DNA from: Flavobacteriaceae bacterium UBA5544
GTDB taxonomy: Bacteria; Bacteroidota; Bacteroidia; Flavobacteriales; Flavobacteriaceae
DNA length: 46,110 nucleotides
NCBI GenBank assembly: GCA_002426755.1
Contig: DINI01000003.1
Location: forward strand, 1 to 46,110
Reading direction: 5' to 3'
Shown here: piece by piece, positions 1 through 7,636 of the stretch
Layout: the number at the start of each line of letters is the position of its first letter
How positions within the stretch are numbered: position 1 is the first letter of the stretch
Translations under genes and position numbers: made by a program
The notes under the pieces: model-generated
What the model was told of the DNA's origin: nothing
The model's database searches: none
What the model saw: only the letters and a program-made list of their open reading frames with translations

Positions 1-56
1 CAATTCAATATGTTAATGAACTTTTTCTCTCTTTGCAAAAGGACTTTCCTCCTTAA

Positions 57-94
57 GCGGGTGCAAATATAAAACCCTTTTTTTATTCCCGCAA
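57..94 (-). promoter_or_regulatory. Bacteroidota promoter, proximal copy, leftward
   Basis: On the minus strand, TTG (94-92) is followed after 20 bases by TATATTTG (71-64), an exact match to the Bacteroidota TTG / TAnnTTTG pattern. The surrounding 38 bases nearly repeat the block at 195-233, so this is one of two tandem promoters. Transcription would run left out of the window, probably into an rRNA operon. Confidence 0.75.
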
Positions 95-194
95 TGTTTT
101 TTGTCTTTTTTTGAGAAAGTTTTTTTCACCCTTCCAAAACAACACAATCCAACACCTTCCAAGGAACTCCTCGCGGCCAACGTTACCGTTTTTA

Positions 195-233
195 GCGGCT
201 GCAAATATACAACCGTTTTTTTATTTCCAGCAA
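195..233 (-). promoter_or_regulatory. Bacteroidota promoter, distal copy, leftward
   Basis: On the minus strand, TTG (233-231) is followed after 21 bases by TATATTTG (209-202). The block shares with 57-94 the same GCGG flank, the same TGCAAATATA core (plus strand) and a similar T-rich spacer, 138 bases upstream of it. Tandem strong promoters are typical of rRNA operons; the target gene lies outside the window. Confidence 0.72.
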
Positions 234-344
234 AACTTTTTCGAACTTTTTTTGAAGTTTTTTTTAAGCTTTTTCCTTAAGGCTGATTCATAGGTTTTTG
301 CATGTAGAATTTTTGCATTAGTGATTGAGCGCATGTCTGAACTC

Positions 345-375
345 TTTTATAATTCCTCAAAAAGGAATTATAAAA
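345..375. repeat. 13-bp perfect inverted repeat (hairpin)
   Basis: TTTTATAATTCCT at 345-357 is the exact reverse complement of 363-375, with a 5-base loop at 358-362. It lies between the leftward rRNA-type promoters and the rightward thrS promoter. The stem is AT-rich and has short A/T runs on both sides, so it could be a weak bidirectional terminator or an insulator between divergent units. Confidence 0.6.
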
Positions 376-475
376 AGTGAGTAGCGAAAGCGCGGTAGAC
401 TGCTTTTTGCAGGCTAAATGCCCAAAGAGAAACAGAAAAGAAGTCCAAATCAATTAATTTATACTTATATATATA

Positions 476-506
476 TTGTATGGAACTATTTATCCTATTA
501 TCTTTG
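476..506 (+). promoter_or_regulatory. thrS operon promoter
   Basis: TTG at 476-478, a 20-base spacer, then TATCTTTG at 499-506: an exact Bacteroidota-type promoter. The start of thrS is 23 bases downstream, so the 5' leader would be short, with no room for a T-box or a long attenuator. Confidence 0.75.
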
Positions 507-529
507 CAGACTTAATTAGAATATGATTT

Positions 530-2473
530 ATGATTGATATCACTTTACCTGACGGAAGTATAAAACAATATGATGCGAATGTGACGCCAATGGATGTTGC
601 AAAAAGTATTAGTGAAGGGCTGGCTCGCAATGTCATTTCGGCCAACTTCAATGGAACGACTATTGAAACGCATACTCCGTTGACCACAAATGGTTCTTTG
701 GTATTGTATACTTGGAATGAAAAAGAGGGGAAAAAAGCTTTTTGGCATTCTACAGCTCACGTATTGGCTCAAGCTATTGAAGAATTGTACCCGGGTGTGA
801 AGCTTTCGATTGGTCCAGCGATTGAGAATGGATTTTATTATGATGTGGATTTGGGTGAGCAATCACTTTCAGAAAAAGATTTTAAGGCCATTGAAGATAA
901 GATGTTGGAAATTGCAAGAGGTAAGTTTGATTTCAGCATGCGTTCTGTATCCAAAGCGGAAGCACTTTCATTATATAAGTCTCAAAAGAACGAATATAAG
1001 GTAGAGCTAATTGAGAATCTTGAGGATGGAACGATTACTTTTTGTGACCATTCCACCTTTACAGATTTGTGCAGAGGCGGCCATATACCAAATACCAGCA
1101 TCATAAAGGCCGTAAAATTACTTTCGGTTGCTGGTGCTTATTGGAGAGGTGATGAAAAGAATAAGCAGCTGACCCGTGTGTATGGCATCTCATTTCCTAA
1201 ACAGAAGGATTTGACAGAATACCTAGAACTGCTCGAAGAAGCAAAGCGACGTGACCACAGAAAATTAGGAAAAGAATTAGAATTGTTTACATTCTCTGCA
1301 AAAGTGGGGCAAGGTTTACCTTTGTGGCTGCCAAAAGGTGCTGCATTGCGTGAACGGTTGGAGAATTTCCTGAAAAAAGCTCAAAAGAAAGCTGGTTATG
1401 AAATGGTAGTAACGCCACATATTGGACAGAAGGAATTGTATGTCACTTCTGGACATTACGCCAAATATGGCGCTGATAGCTTTCAACCCATTCATACCCC
1501 TGCTGAAGGTGAAGAGTTTTTATTGAAACCCATGAACTGTCCGCATCACTGCGAAATATATAACAACAGACCTTTCTCTTATAAGGAATTACCAAAGCGT
1601 TATGCGGAATTTGGAACCGTATATAGATATGAGCAAAGTGGGGAACTGCATGGATTGACCCGTGTAAGGGGTTTTACGCAAGATGATGCACACATTTTCT
1701 GTACACCAGACCAATTGGACAAGGAGTTTAAGGATGTTATTGATTTGGTACTCTATGTATTTGGTTCATTAGGATTTGAAAACTTTAGAACTCAAGTGTC
1801 TGTCAGAGATCCGAAAACACCTGAAAAATATATCGGAAATCTCGAAAATTGGGATAAAGCTGAAAATGCGATCATAAATGCCGCCAAAGATAAAGGCCTG
1901 GATTATGAAATTGTGGAAGGTGAAGCAGCATTTTACGGACCGAAGTTGGATTTTATGGTAAAAGATGCTTTAGGAAGAAATTGGCAATTGGGAACAATAC
2001 AAGTCGATTACAATTTACCCGAACGTTTCGAGTTAACCTATAAAGGAAGTGATAACGAACTTCACAGACCAGTTATGATCCATCGTGCGCCTTTTGGAAG
2101 TATGGAACGTTTTGTAGCAATTTTGTTAGAACATACTGGTGGAAATTTCCCTTTATGGCTAATGCCTACACAAGCCACCATTCTCTCAATTAGTGAGAAA
2201 TATGAAAAATACGCCGAAAAAGTTTTAAATTTGCTAGAAAATCACGAAATTCGCGCCCTCGTTGACAACAGAAACGAGACTATTGGTAAGAAAATTCGGG
2301 AAGCTGAAATGCAAAAAATCCCTTATATGATTATCATTGGCGAGAATGAAGAAGGTGAAAATAAGATTACTGTTCGTCAACATGGTGGAGAAGATTTAGG
2401 CATGATTAGTGTTGAAGACTTCTCGAAAATTGTTGAAACAGAAATAAATAAGACCTTAAAAACCTTTAAATAA
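530..2473 (+). CDS. thrS: Threonyl-tRNA synthetase
   Basis: This cytoplasmic class II synthetase charges tRNA-Thr. The 647-residue length is normal. The N-terminal TGS domain covers about residues 1-62. The editing domain follows, with its HxxxH signature at H73/H77 (HSTAH), and should clear mischarged Ser-tRNA. The catalytic core has motif 2 near GLTRVRGFTQDDAHIF. The three expected zinc ligands are present: C337 in MNCPHH, H388 in DDAHIF and H518 in MIHRAPFGS. The C-terminal anticodon-binding domain runs from about 545 to the end. The start is the first ATG after a strong promoter. It heads a four-gene translation operon with infC only 30 bases downstream, an order conserved across many bacteria. 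Confidence 0.97.
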   Translation: MIDITLPDGSIKQYDANVTPMDVAKSISEGLARNVISANFNGTTIETHTPLTTNGSLVLYTWNEKEGKKAFWHSTAHVLAQAIEELYPGVKLSIGPAIENGFYYDVDLGEQSLSEKDFKAIEDKMLEIARGKFDFSMRSVSKAEALSLYKSQKNEYKVELIENLEDGTITFCDHSTFTDLCRGGHIPNTSIIKAVKLLSVAGAYWRGDEKNKQLTRVYGISFPKQKDLTEYLELLEEAKRRDHRKLGKELELFTFSAKVGQGLPLWLPKGAALRERLENFLKKAQKKAGYEMVVTPHIGQKELYVTSGHYAKYGADSFQPIHTPAEGEEFLLKPMNCPHHCEIYNNRPFSYKELPKRYAEFGTVYRYEQSGELHGLTRVRGFTQDDAHIFCTPDQLDKEFKDVIDLVLYVFGSLGFENFRTQVSVRDPKTPEKYIGNLENWDKAENAIINAAKDKGLDYEIVEGEAAFYGPKLDFMVKDALGRNWQLGTIQVDYNLPERFELTYKGSDNELHRPVMIHRAPFGSMERFVAILLEHTGGNFPLWLMPTQATILSISEKYEKYAEKVLNLLENHEIRALVDNRNETIGKKIREAEMQKIPYMIIIGENEEGENKITVRQHGGEDLGMISVEDFSKIVETEINKTLKTFK

Positions 2474-2503
2474 AAAATAAGTTTAATTAAAAATATATAA
2501 GCC

Positions 2504-3058
2504 ATAGCAATACGTAGAACAAGAGGTAGCTTCAGAAAAACTGAAAAGGAGGAGCAACATAAAATTAATTCCAAGATTAGAGCAGAAAAGGTAAGACTTG
2601 TAGGCGATAATGTTGAAACTGGTATTTATACCACAAAAGAAGCAATGGCCATGGCCGAAGAGCAGGGTGTTGACCTTGTCGAGATTTCTCCAAAAGCTGA
2701 TCCGCCTGTTTGTAAGGTTATGGATTATAAAAAGTTTCTTTATGAGCAAAAGAAACGCGATAAAGCCCTAAAAGCGAAAGCCACAAAGGTTGTTGTAAAG
2801 GAAATTCGTTTTGGTCCTCAAACAGATGACCATGATTATGAATTTAAAAAGAAACATGCTGAAAAGTTTTTGAAAGAAGGTGCCAAACTTAAGGCTTTTG
2901 TATTCTTTAAAGGACGTTCAATCGTGTTTAAAGAACAAGGTCAAATTTTGTTATTAAAATTAGCTCAAGACCTTGAAGAGTTTGGTAAAGTGGAACAGAT
3001 GCCTAGATTGGAAGGTAAGCGAATGACCATGTTCATCGCTCCAAAGAAAGGAAAATAA
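2504..3058 (+). CDS. infC: Translation initiation factor IF-3, probable AUA start
   Basis: IF-3 binds the 30S subunit, prevents premature 50S joining and checks the start codon-initiator pairing. The core is unmistakable: VDLVEISPKADPPVCKVMDY is the linker-side signature, and the C-terminal domain follows. The first in-frame ATG (2645) would delete most of the N-terminal domain. The frame stays open and conserved-looking upstream (INSKIRAEKVRLVGDNVE) back to an in-frame TAA at 2498-2500, and no ATG, GTG or TTG occurs in 2501-2644. The best start is ATA at 2504, giving M-A-I-R-R and 184 residues. Rare starts (AUU in E. coli) let IF-3 repress its own translation, so this is probably functional. 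ATA at 2510 or an ATT codon further in cannot be excluded. Confidence 0.9.
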   Translation: MAIRRTRGSFRKTEKEEQHKINSKIRAEKVRLVGDNVETGIYTTKEAMAMAEEQGVDLVEISPKADPPVCKVMDYKKFLYEQKKRDKALKAKATKVVVKEIRFGPQTDDHDYEFKKKHAEKFLKEGAKLKAFVFFKGRSIVFKEQGQILLLKLAQDLEEFGKVEQMPRLEGKRMTMFIAPKKGK

Positions 3059-3060
3059 GA

Positions 3061-3084
3061 ACACATTCATTTACACGAATGTGT
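3061..3084 (+). other. Hairpin in the infC-rpmI spacer
   Basis: ACACATTC (3061-3068) pairs perfectly with GAATGTGT (3077-3084) around an 8-base loop, two bases after the infC stop codon. No T-run follows, so it is not an intrinsic terminator. It could be a processing or stability element, or part of an L20 autoregulatory site, which sits in this spacer in some other bacteria. That role is inference. Confidence 0.5.
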
Positions 3085-3126
3085 ATTGAAGATAATAAGC
3101 GAAACGTAAATTAAAAATTAGGAGAA

Positions 3127-3324
3127 ATGCCGAAAATGAAAACAAAATCTAGTGCCAAGAAAAGATTCAAGCTTACTGGCACTGGTAAGATCAAGAGAAA
3201 ACACGCTTTCAAAAGTCATATTTTGACCAAGAAATCTAAAAAGCGTAAACTCGCCCTGACTCATGATACATTGGTACATGAAGCGGATGAGAACAATGTT
3301 AAAATCATGTTGCGTTTAAAGTAA
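3127..3324 (+). CDS. rpmI: 50S ribosomal protein bL35
   Basis: A 65-residue, very basic protein of the large ribosomal subunit, full length for bL35. The N-terminus PKMKTKSSAKKRFKLTGTGK and the later HILTKKSKKRKL are family signatures. It lies 68 bases after infC and 105 bases before rplT in the conserved infC-rpmI-rplT order, so it is almost certainly co-transcribed with them. AGGAGAA just before the ATG is a plausible ribosome-binding site, stronger than at most genes here. Confidence 0.97.
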   Translation: MPKMKTKSSAKKRFKLTGTGKIKRKHAFKSHILTKKSKKRKLALTHDTLVHEADENNVKIMLRLK

Positions 3325-3429
3325 CATCGTTTTTAAACGGTTAAAACAAATTATAAACCATGGAGTTAGGCAAATAAAATTTAGCAAGTGTCAGAAATAG
3401 ACCGCCTACTACAAAAAAACAATTAAGAA

Positions 3430-3777
3430 ATGCCAAGATCAGTAAATTCAGTAGCAAAGAGAGCCAGAAGAAAAAAGGTTCTTAAGCAAGCAAAAGGTTA
3501 CTTTGGAAGACGTAAAAACGTATGGACAGTAGCTAAAAACGCGGTTGACAAAGCGATGTTATATTCGTACAGAGACCGCAGAGTTAAAAAGAGAAACTTC
3601 CGTTCATTATGGATCACGCGTATCAACGCAGCAGCCAGATTGCATGGAATGTCATATTCAAAATTTATGGGAGGTGTTAAAGCCAGCAACATCGAATTGA
3701 ACCGTAAGGTTCTTGCAGATTTGGCAATGAACAACCCAGAAGCTTTTGAGGCAATTGCAAAAAAAGTAAAAAAATAG
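3430..3777 (+). CDS. rplT: 50S ribosomal protein bL20
   Basis: This 115-residue protein binds 23S rRNA early in 50S assembly. The N-terminal extension is basic (AKRARRKKVLKQAKGYFGRR) and the globular part contains LWITRINAAARLHGMSYSKF, both typical. In several bacteria L20 also represses its own operon by binding the mRNA; a binding site is not proven here, though a hairpin lies upstream of rpmI. It is the last gene of the operon and is followed by a strong terminator. Confidence 0.97.
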   Translation: MPRSVNSVAKRARRKKVLKQAKGYFGRRKNVWTVAKNAVDKAMLYSYRDRRVKKRNFRSLWITRINAAARLHGMSYSKFMGGVKASNIELNRKVLADLAMNNPEAFEAIAKKVKK

Positions 3778-3812
3778 GCGTTTCGCCAAAATAACAAACA
3801 CATTTCGCTTAT

Positions 3813-3848
3813 AAAATCCGATTCTTAATTGAATCGGATTTTTTTTTT
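3813..3848 (+). terminator. Intrinsic terminator of the thrS-rplT operon
   Basis: A 12-bp perfect stem (3813-3824 with 3831-3842) around a 6-base loop runs directly into an eight-T tract (3841-3848). It starts 36 bases after the rplT stop codon. Confidence 0.9.
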
Positions 3849-3974
3849 ATATTAATTAGTGGAGTTTGCGTTAACTTTTCAATCAAAAGGATTACTATAC
3901 CTTTATTGCTTTCTATAATTTCGTTTTAAATTCTTCTTTTTGGATTTTTTCAAAAAGCAACAAAGAAATTAAAT

Positions 3975-4784
3975 ATGAAAAAAATAGCCCTTATAATTAT
4001 AGTTTTAATTTACTCATCATCTTATGCCCAAAGCAATTCTCCTTATGAATGGAATTGGGTAAGAGATGGAATTTGGACTGGAGCTTCATTTGGAACAAGT
4101 GCTTACGGCCTAATACTTATAAAAAACAAGGATGATATCACCGTTGAGCAGGTGAACGCCTTAAACAAAGATGATATAAACGTTTTTGACCGTTGGGCAG
4201 CTGGAAATAGTTCGGAGGATGCAAATAAAATTAGTGATCTTCCATTTGCAGCTTCATTTGTTTTACCCTTTGGATTGTTGTTTAATGATGACATTAATGA
4301 CCATAGTGGTCAGTTCATTGGAATGTATCTTCAAAGCTTATCAACGACTTCAGCTTTGTATGCCGTTACTGCAGGATTGGTGAACCGAACAAGACCATAT
4401 GTGTATGATGAAAACAACGACATTGGTAGACGAACTAGCAAAAACGGTCAGCGCTCATTTTATTCGGGGCATGTTGCGGCATCTGCCACCGCCACCTTTT
4501 TTGCGGCTAAAGTGTATTGCGATTATAATCCAGATGCTACAGGCAAGGGATATATCTGGGCTGCTGCTGCCATTGTGCCTGCAACAGTAGGATATTTTAG
4601 GTTACAAGCAGGTCAACATTTTTTGTCGGATATTTTACTTGGATATGGATTAGGTGCAGCTTCAGGTATTCTAATCCCAGAAATGCACAAAACTGATAAC
4701 TCAACTTTGCAGGTAACTCCCGTAGGTGGTCGAAATTTTAGGGGTGAAGATTATACAGGTTTAGCTTTAAGGTATTCATTCTAA
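3975..4784 (+). CDS. Secreted/envelope PAP2-family phosphatase
   Basis: The PAP2 (type 2 phosphatidic acid phosphatase) superfamily removes phosphate from lipid or other phosphoesters, often undecaprenyl-PP or lipid A. This 269-residue protein starts with a signal peptide ending near SSSYAQ (residue 19). Motif 1 is reduced to R140-P141 (NRTRPY), without the usual upstream Lys. Motif 2 is SFYSGH at 161-166, with Tyr where Pro is common. Motif 3 is R209-x5-H215-x3-D219 (RLQAGQHFLSD). The catalytic His and Asp residues are therefore present. Hydrophobic stretches between the motifs suggest membrane association. It has its own unit between the rplT terminator and a convergent cyclase gene. The substrate cannot be read from the sequence. 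Confidence 0.85.
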   Translation: MKKIALIIIVLIYSSSYAQSNSPYEWNWVRDGIWTGASFGTSAYGLILIKNKDDITVEQVNALNKDDINVFDRWAAGNSSEDANKISDLPFAASFVLPFGLLFNDDINDHSGQFIGMYLQSLSTTSALYAVTAGLVNRTRPYVYDENNDIGRRTSKNGQRSFYSGHVAASATATFFAAKVYCDYNPDATGKGYIWAAAAIVPATVGYFRLQAGQHFLSDILLGYGLGAASGILIPEMHKTDNSTLQVTPVGGRNFRGEDYTGLALRYSF

Positions 4785-4796
4785 AGATGAATTCTC

Positions 4797-5876
4797 TTAT
4801 TTTACTTTATGAATAGCGAATAATTTCATTTCTTCTGATTTTCCCTCCAGAAGATCGTTGCCTAATGGAATCGCCTTATATTTTTGGGATAAATTTAAAT
4901 CCAATAATAATTCCTCCGATATTAATAACGATTCATTATACTCATTACATTGCTCTTGAATTCTTGAAGTGGTATTGATAACATCGCCATGATAGGCCAA
5001 TTCCTTTTTGATGGTGCCTACCTCTGCAATGATTATTTTTCCTGCGTGCAATCCAGCCTTGAACTCTGGAACCACACCATATTTTTTCATATAATATTTA
5101 GAATGCTTTTTGAGTTTGTTTTCATATTCAAAAAACAGATTAAGACAGTTCAATTTATTGACTCCCATTTTTAAATTCCATGTCAGCACCGCTTCATCTC
5201 CTACATATTGGTAGATTTCGGCATCATATTTATTGACAATCCTATTCAAATAATAAAAACAATCTTGAATAAAACGACTGTATTTTAAATGTCCTAATTC
5301 CTCTGCAATTGTTGTAGACGATTTTAAATCAAGAAACATCAAGATGCGCTCGACTTCCCGTGGTTTTCTATATCTACCAAAAATCATTTTGAGGATGACA
5401 CCTTTACCGAATTTATCATTTGCCAATCTTATAAAAGAAAACAGCAATGAACAGATAATAAAGTAAGCTGTCACCAACCAAAATATCCTGTTGGAAATCC
5501 ACCAACCTCGCTGGTTTGGAAAATCAACATTAATGTAATCTTCAGCCAAATAAGCAATGAAGGTCAATGAAAAAATGAGAAAAAGCAGATATATAATGGA
5601 TTTTAAAAGAATGATAAAACCCAAATGCAACGCTTTTGACAAATATTTATCGAACAAAAACTCGATGATTGTATAAACGATGGCTACCATGACTCCTAGA
5701 ATGACCCCAAACCATAAATATTCAGTAACAGAAATGGCCTTACTTAACTGAATGGCATTGACCTGTTCTTGCTGTCTGCCATAATACCTAATAAGTATAA
5801 AAAAACAGAAAACGAACGACCAAAACAATGTCGAATAAAATAATAATCTGAAAAATTGTTTAAGAGCGTACTTCAA
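4797..5876 (-). CDS. Membrane class III adenylate/guanylate cyclase
   Basis: This protein should make a cyclic nucleotide from ATP or GTP. The N-terminal half has four predicted membrane helices (about residues 10-30, 54-75, 86-110, 129-150). The cytoplasmic cyclase domain covers about 175-355. Metal-binding Asp residues are D183 (FLDLKSST) and D227 (YVGDEAVLTW), 44 apart as in the family. The transition-state pair is N301 and R305 (GDVINTTSRIQ). The purine-selecting position seven residues before N301 is Ala, so ATP or GTP preference is not readable. The gene starts 24 bases after an EF-hand gene on the same strand, so the two are probably co-transcribed. It converges on the PAP2 gene 12 bases away. 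Confidence 0.85.
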   Translation of the reverse strand: MKYALKQFFRLLFYSTLFWSFVFCFFILIRYYGRQQEQVNAIQLSKAISVTEYLWFGVILGVMVAIVYTIIEFLFDKYLSKALHLGFIILLKSIIYLLFLIFSLTFIAYLAEDYINVDFPNQRGWWISNRIFWLVTAYFIICSLLFSFIRLANDKFGKGVILKMIFGRYRKPREVERILMFLDLKSSTTIAEELGHLKYSRFIQDCFYYLNRIVNKYDAEIYQYVGDEAVLTWNLKMGVNKLNCLNLFFEYENKLKKHSKYYMKKYGVVPEFKAGLHAGKIIIAEVGTIKKELAYHGDVINTTSRIQEQCNEYNESLLISEELLLDLNLSQKYKAIPLGNDLLEGKSEEMKLFAIHKVK

Positions 5877-5900
5877 AATTTAGAGGATTAATTAAGAGTT

Positions 5901-6170
5901 TTATGATTTTATTTCATCAATGGCTGATTTGAATTCGTTCCAATTCACTAGTTCATCGCCATCTTTATCATATCCTTCGATCAGTTTATTGGTTACAATA
6001 CCCCTAATGAGTCCACTTATTTCAGCTTTTCTTAAAAGTTCAGAGATTTCTTTTTTAGAAAGCTTACCATCCTTGTCATTGTCAAAAAAGGCAAATGCTT
6101 CTTCAGGTGTTTTAAAACTATTGGAAATGAGAATCTGAATTTTATTGAGAATAATTTCTTTTGTTGCCAT
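5901..6170 (-). CDS. Small two-EF-hand calcium-binding protein
   Basis: An 89-residue protein without a signal peptide, so probably cytoplasmic. EF loop 1 is D30-N-D32-K-D34-G-K-L-S38-K-K-E41, a canonical 12-residue calcium loop. Loop 2 is D68-K-D70-G-D72-E-L-V-N76-W-N-E79, which keeps all ligand positions but has Glu instead of Gly at position 6. Helices flank both loops, as in one calmodulin lobe. It is the first gene of a leftward pair with the membrane cyclase 24 bases downstream, which suggests a calcium-dependent partner or regulator of that enzyme (inference). The 144 bases upstream show no clear TAnnTTTG promoter. Confidence 0.88.
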   Translation of the reverse strand: MATKEIILNKIQILISNSFKTPEEAFAFFDNDKDGKLSKKEISELLRKAEISGLIRGIVTNKLIEGYDKDGDELVNWNEFKSAIDEIKS

Positions 6171-6314
6171 GTCTACAGTTTATTTAAATCTAATAAATTA
6201 AGTTGACTTTATTGATACGTATTATATTGAATTCTTTTTTTTAAGAAATCAAAAGATTAGAAGTACTCCTTTCCCAAACATTTTAAGCAGAAACATCAAA
6301 ATGACAAATCACAA

Positions 6315-7574
6315 CTAAGTCTTTTGATGCTTCTTTTTTGCCGCAGGAAATAAGACATTGTTAAGAATCAATCGATAACCAGGGGAGGTTGGATGCAACT
6401 CCAACTCCGTTTTTGGGTCGCCAACTTTGTGTGTGTAATCTTCTGGGTCGTGACCTCCATAAAACGTGAAAAAGCCTTTACCTTTTATACCATGAATGTA
6501 TTTTGCCTCTCCGTTACTCTTGTTTTCACCTAAAATCAATACGTTGGATTTAATTTCATCCCTCGTAAAAGAAGTTGTTTGCCCCATAAATCCTTTTACA
6601 AGAGCTGTGTGATTTTGACAAAGCATTGTTGGCACCGGGTCCCATTTTGCTGAAAAGTCCATGAGGGTGAAGTAGTCCAATGTGGGAAGAATATTGCGCT
6701 TATTGGTCATGTCGATTGATGAGAATTCATAAACATTTGGATTTCGTTCCAAAGTGAAATCCTTAAAAGCAAAAGTCTTGTTGAAATCTATTTCATTTTG
6801 ATAATTTGGATCGCTCGCATCGCCATCAAACATTGGTTCGCAAATATCAATTCCTTCAGCAGCCAAGGCAATGTCAAAACTGTCCGTTGCACTGCACATC
6901 GCAAACATAAATCCACCACCAATTACGTAATTCCTGATTTTTAGAGCAACATCCAGTTTTTCTTCAGATACTTTATTATAACCGAGTTTCGTTGCCAAAG
7001 CTTCTGCTTCTTTTTTTTCTTCTATATACCAAGCCGCAGATTTATATGCTCTGTAAAACTTTCCATATTGACCTGTAAAATCTTCATGATGCAAATGCAA
7101 CCAATCATACAAAACCAATGCATCATTTAAAACTTCTTCATCATAAATCACATCATAAGGAATTTCGGCATAGGTAAGAACCATAGTTACAGCGTCATCC
7201 CAAGGTAAATTCCCTTTGGGTGAATAAACTGCAATTTTAGGCGCTTTTTCCAGGATAACAGCTTCCATATTTTGGGAAGGACTGGCAATTAAATTAAGAA
7301 TTTCTTCTGTTTTAGCATCAGATAACACTTCAAAAGACACACCTCTAATCTGACATTCTCTTTGTATGGCTTCTGTATCAGGCAATAAAAATGAACCACC
7401 ACGATAGTTGAGCAGCCAATTAACTTTTAACTGCTTCTCTAAGGTCCAATAGGTAACTCCATACGCTTTTAAATGGTTTTTCTGTCCTTCAGCATCCATT
7501 GGAATGAGGATATAGGAAGCAAACGTGTTCACTGTAAAAAAAAGGAAGAGTAATGAGGCAACTATCTTATTCAT
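6315..7574 (-). CDS. Secreted protein with glutamine-amidotransferase-like (ThuA-like) features
   Basis: A 419-residue protein with a signal peptide ending near VNTFAS (residue 20). I recall relatives labelled asparagine synthetase B. That label does not fit what is visible: there is no N-terminal Cys nucleophile and no ATP-pyrophosphatase SGGxDS loop. The region around C227 (GGGFMFAMCSAT) resembles a nucleophile elbow, and FFTFYGGHDPEDY near residue 380 could supply a His, as in class I amidotransferase or ThuA-like folds. It also has a His-rich stretch (DWLHLHHEDF, about 158-166). It is probably periplasmic or exported; the substrate is unknown. It lies 62 bases downstream of the AI-2E-type permease on the same strand, so they may share a transcript. 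Confidence 0.6.
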   Translation of the reverse strand: MNKIVASLLFLFFTVNTFASYILIPMDAEGQKNHLKAYGVTYWTLEKQLKVNWLLNYRGGSFLLPDTEAIQRECQIRGVSFEVLSDAKTEEILNLIASPSQNMEAVILEKAPKIAVYSPKGNLPWDDAVTMVLTYAEIPYDVIYDEEVLNDALVLYDWLHLHHEDFTGQYGKFYRAYKSAAWYIEEKKEAEALATKLGYNKVSEEKLDVALKIRNYVIGGGFMFAMCSATDSFDIALAAEGIDICEPMFDGDASDPNYQNEIDFNKTFAFKDFTLERNPNVYEFSSIDMTNKRNILPTLDYFTLMDFSAKWDPVPTMLCQNHTALVKGFMGQTTSFTRDEIKSNVLILGENKSNGEAKYIHGIKGKGFFTFYGGHDPEDYTHKVGDPKTELELHPTSPGYRLILNNVLFPAAKKKHQKT

Positions 7575-7636
7575 AGTGGAAATATACTCAAAAATTATAC
7601 CTCATTGAAACACTTTAAGGAATTATTAGGTAAACG

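Larger units (their letters stand above)
1..529. other. Gene-free left edge; probable rRNA operon leader on the minus strand
   Basis: I see no credible coding region here; the short open frames are low-complexity and overlap promoter-like sequence. Read on the minus strand, positions 1-56 follow a strong promoter and contain a small hairpin (AAGGA...TCCTT, about 38-54) and then GTTCATTAACATATTGAATT, which resembles the leader just upstream of 16S rRNA in flavobacteria as I remember it. The rRNA gene would lie left of position 1. The rest holds two leftward promoters, a 13-bp inverted repeat and the thrS promoter. Positions 377-470 show nothing I can name. Confidence 0.5.

Noticed and set aside
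13..293. Short open frames on both strands at the left edge
   Set aside because: They overlap the two promoter modules, have no recognisable signature and biased low-complexity composition.
3061..3084. Terminator between infC and rpmI
   Set aside because: The hairpin has no following T-run and the operon order is conserved past it.
6315..7574. Asparagine synthetase B
   Set aside because: Signal peptide present; no N-terminal Cys nucleophile and no ATP-pyrophosphatase loop.
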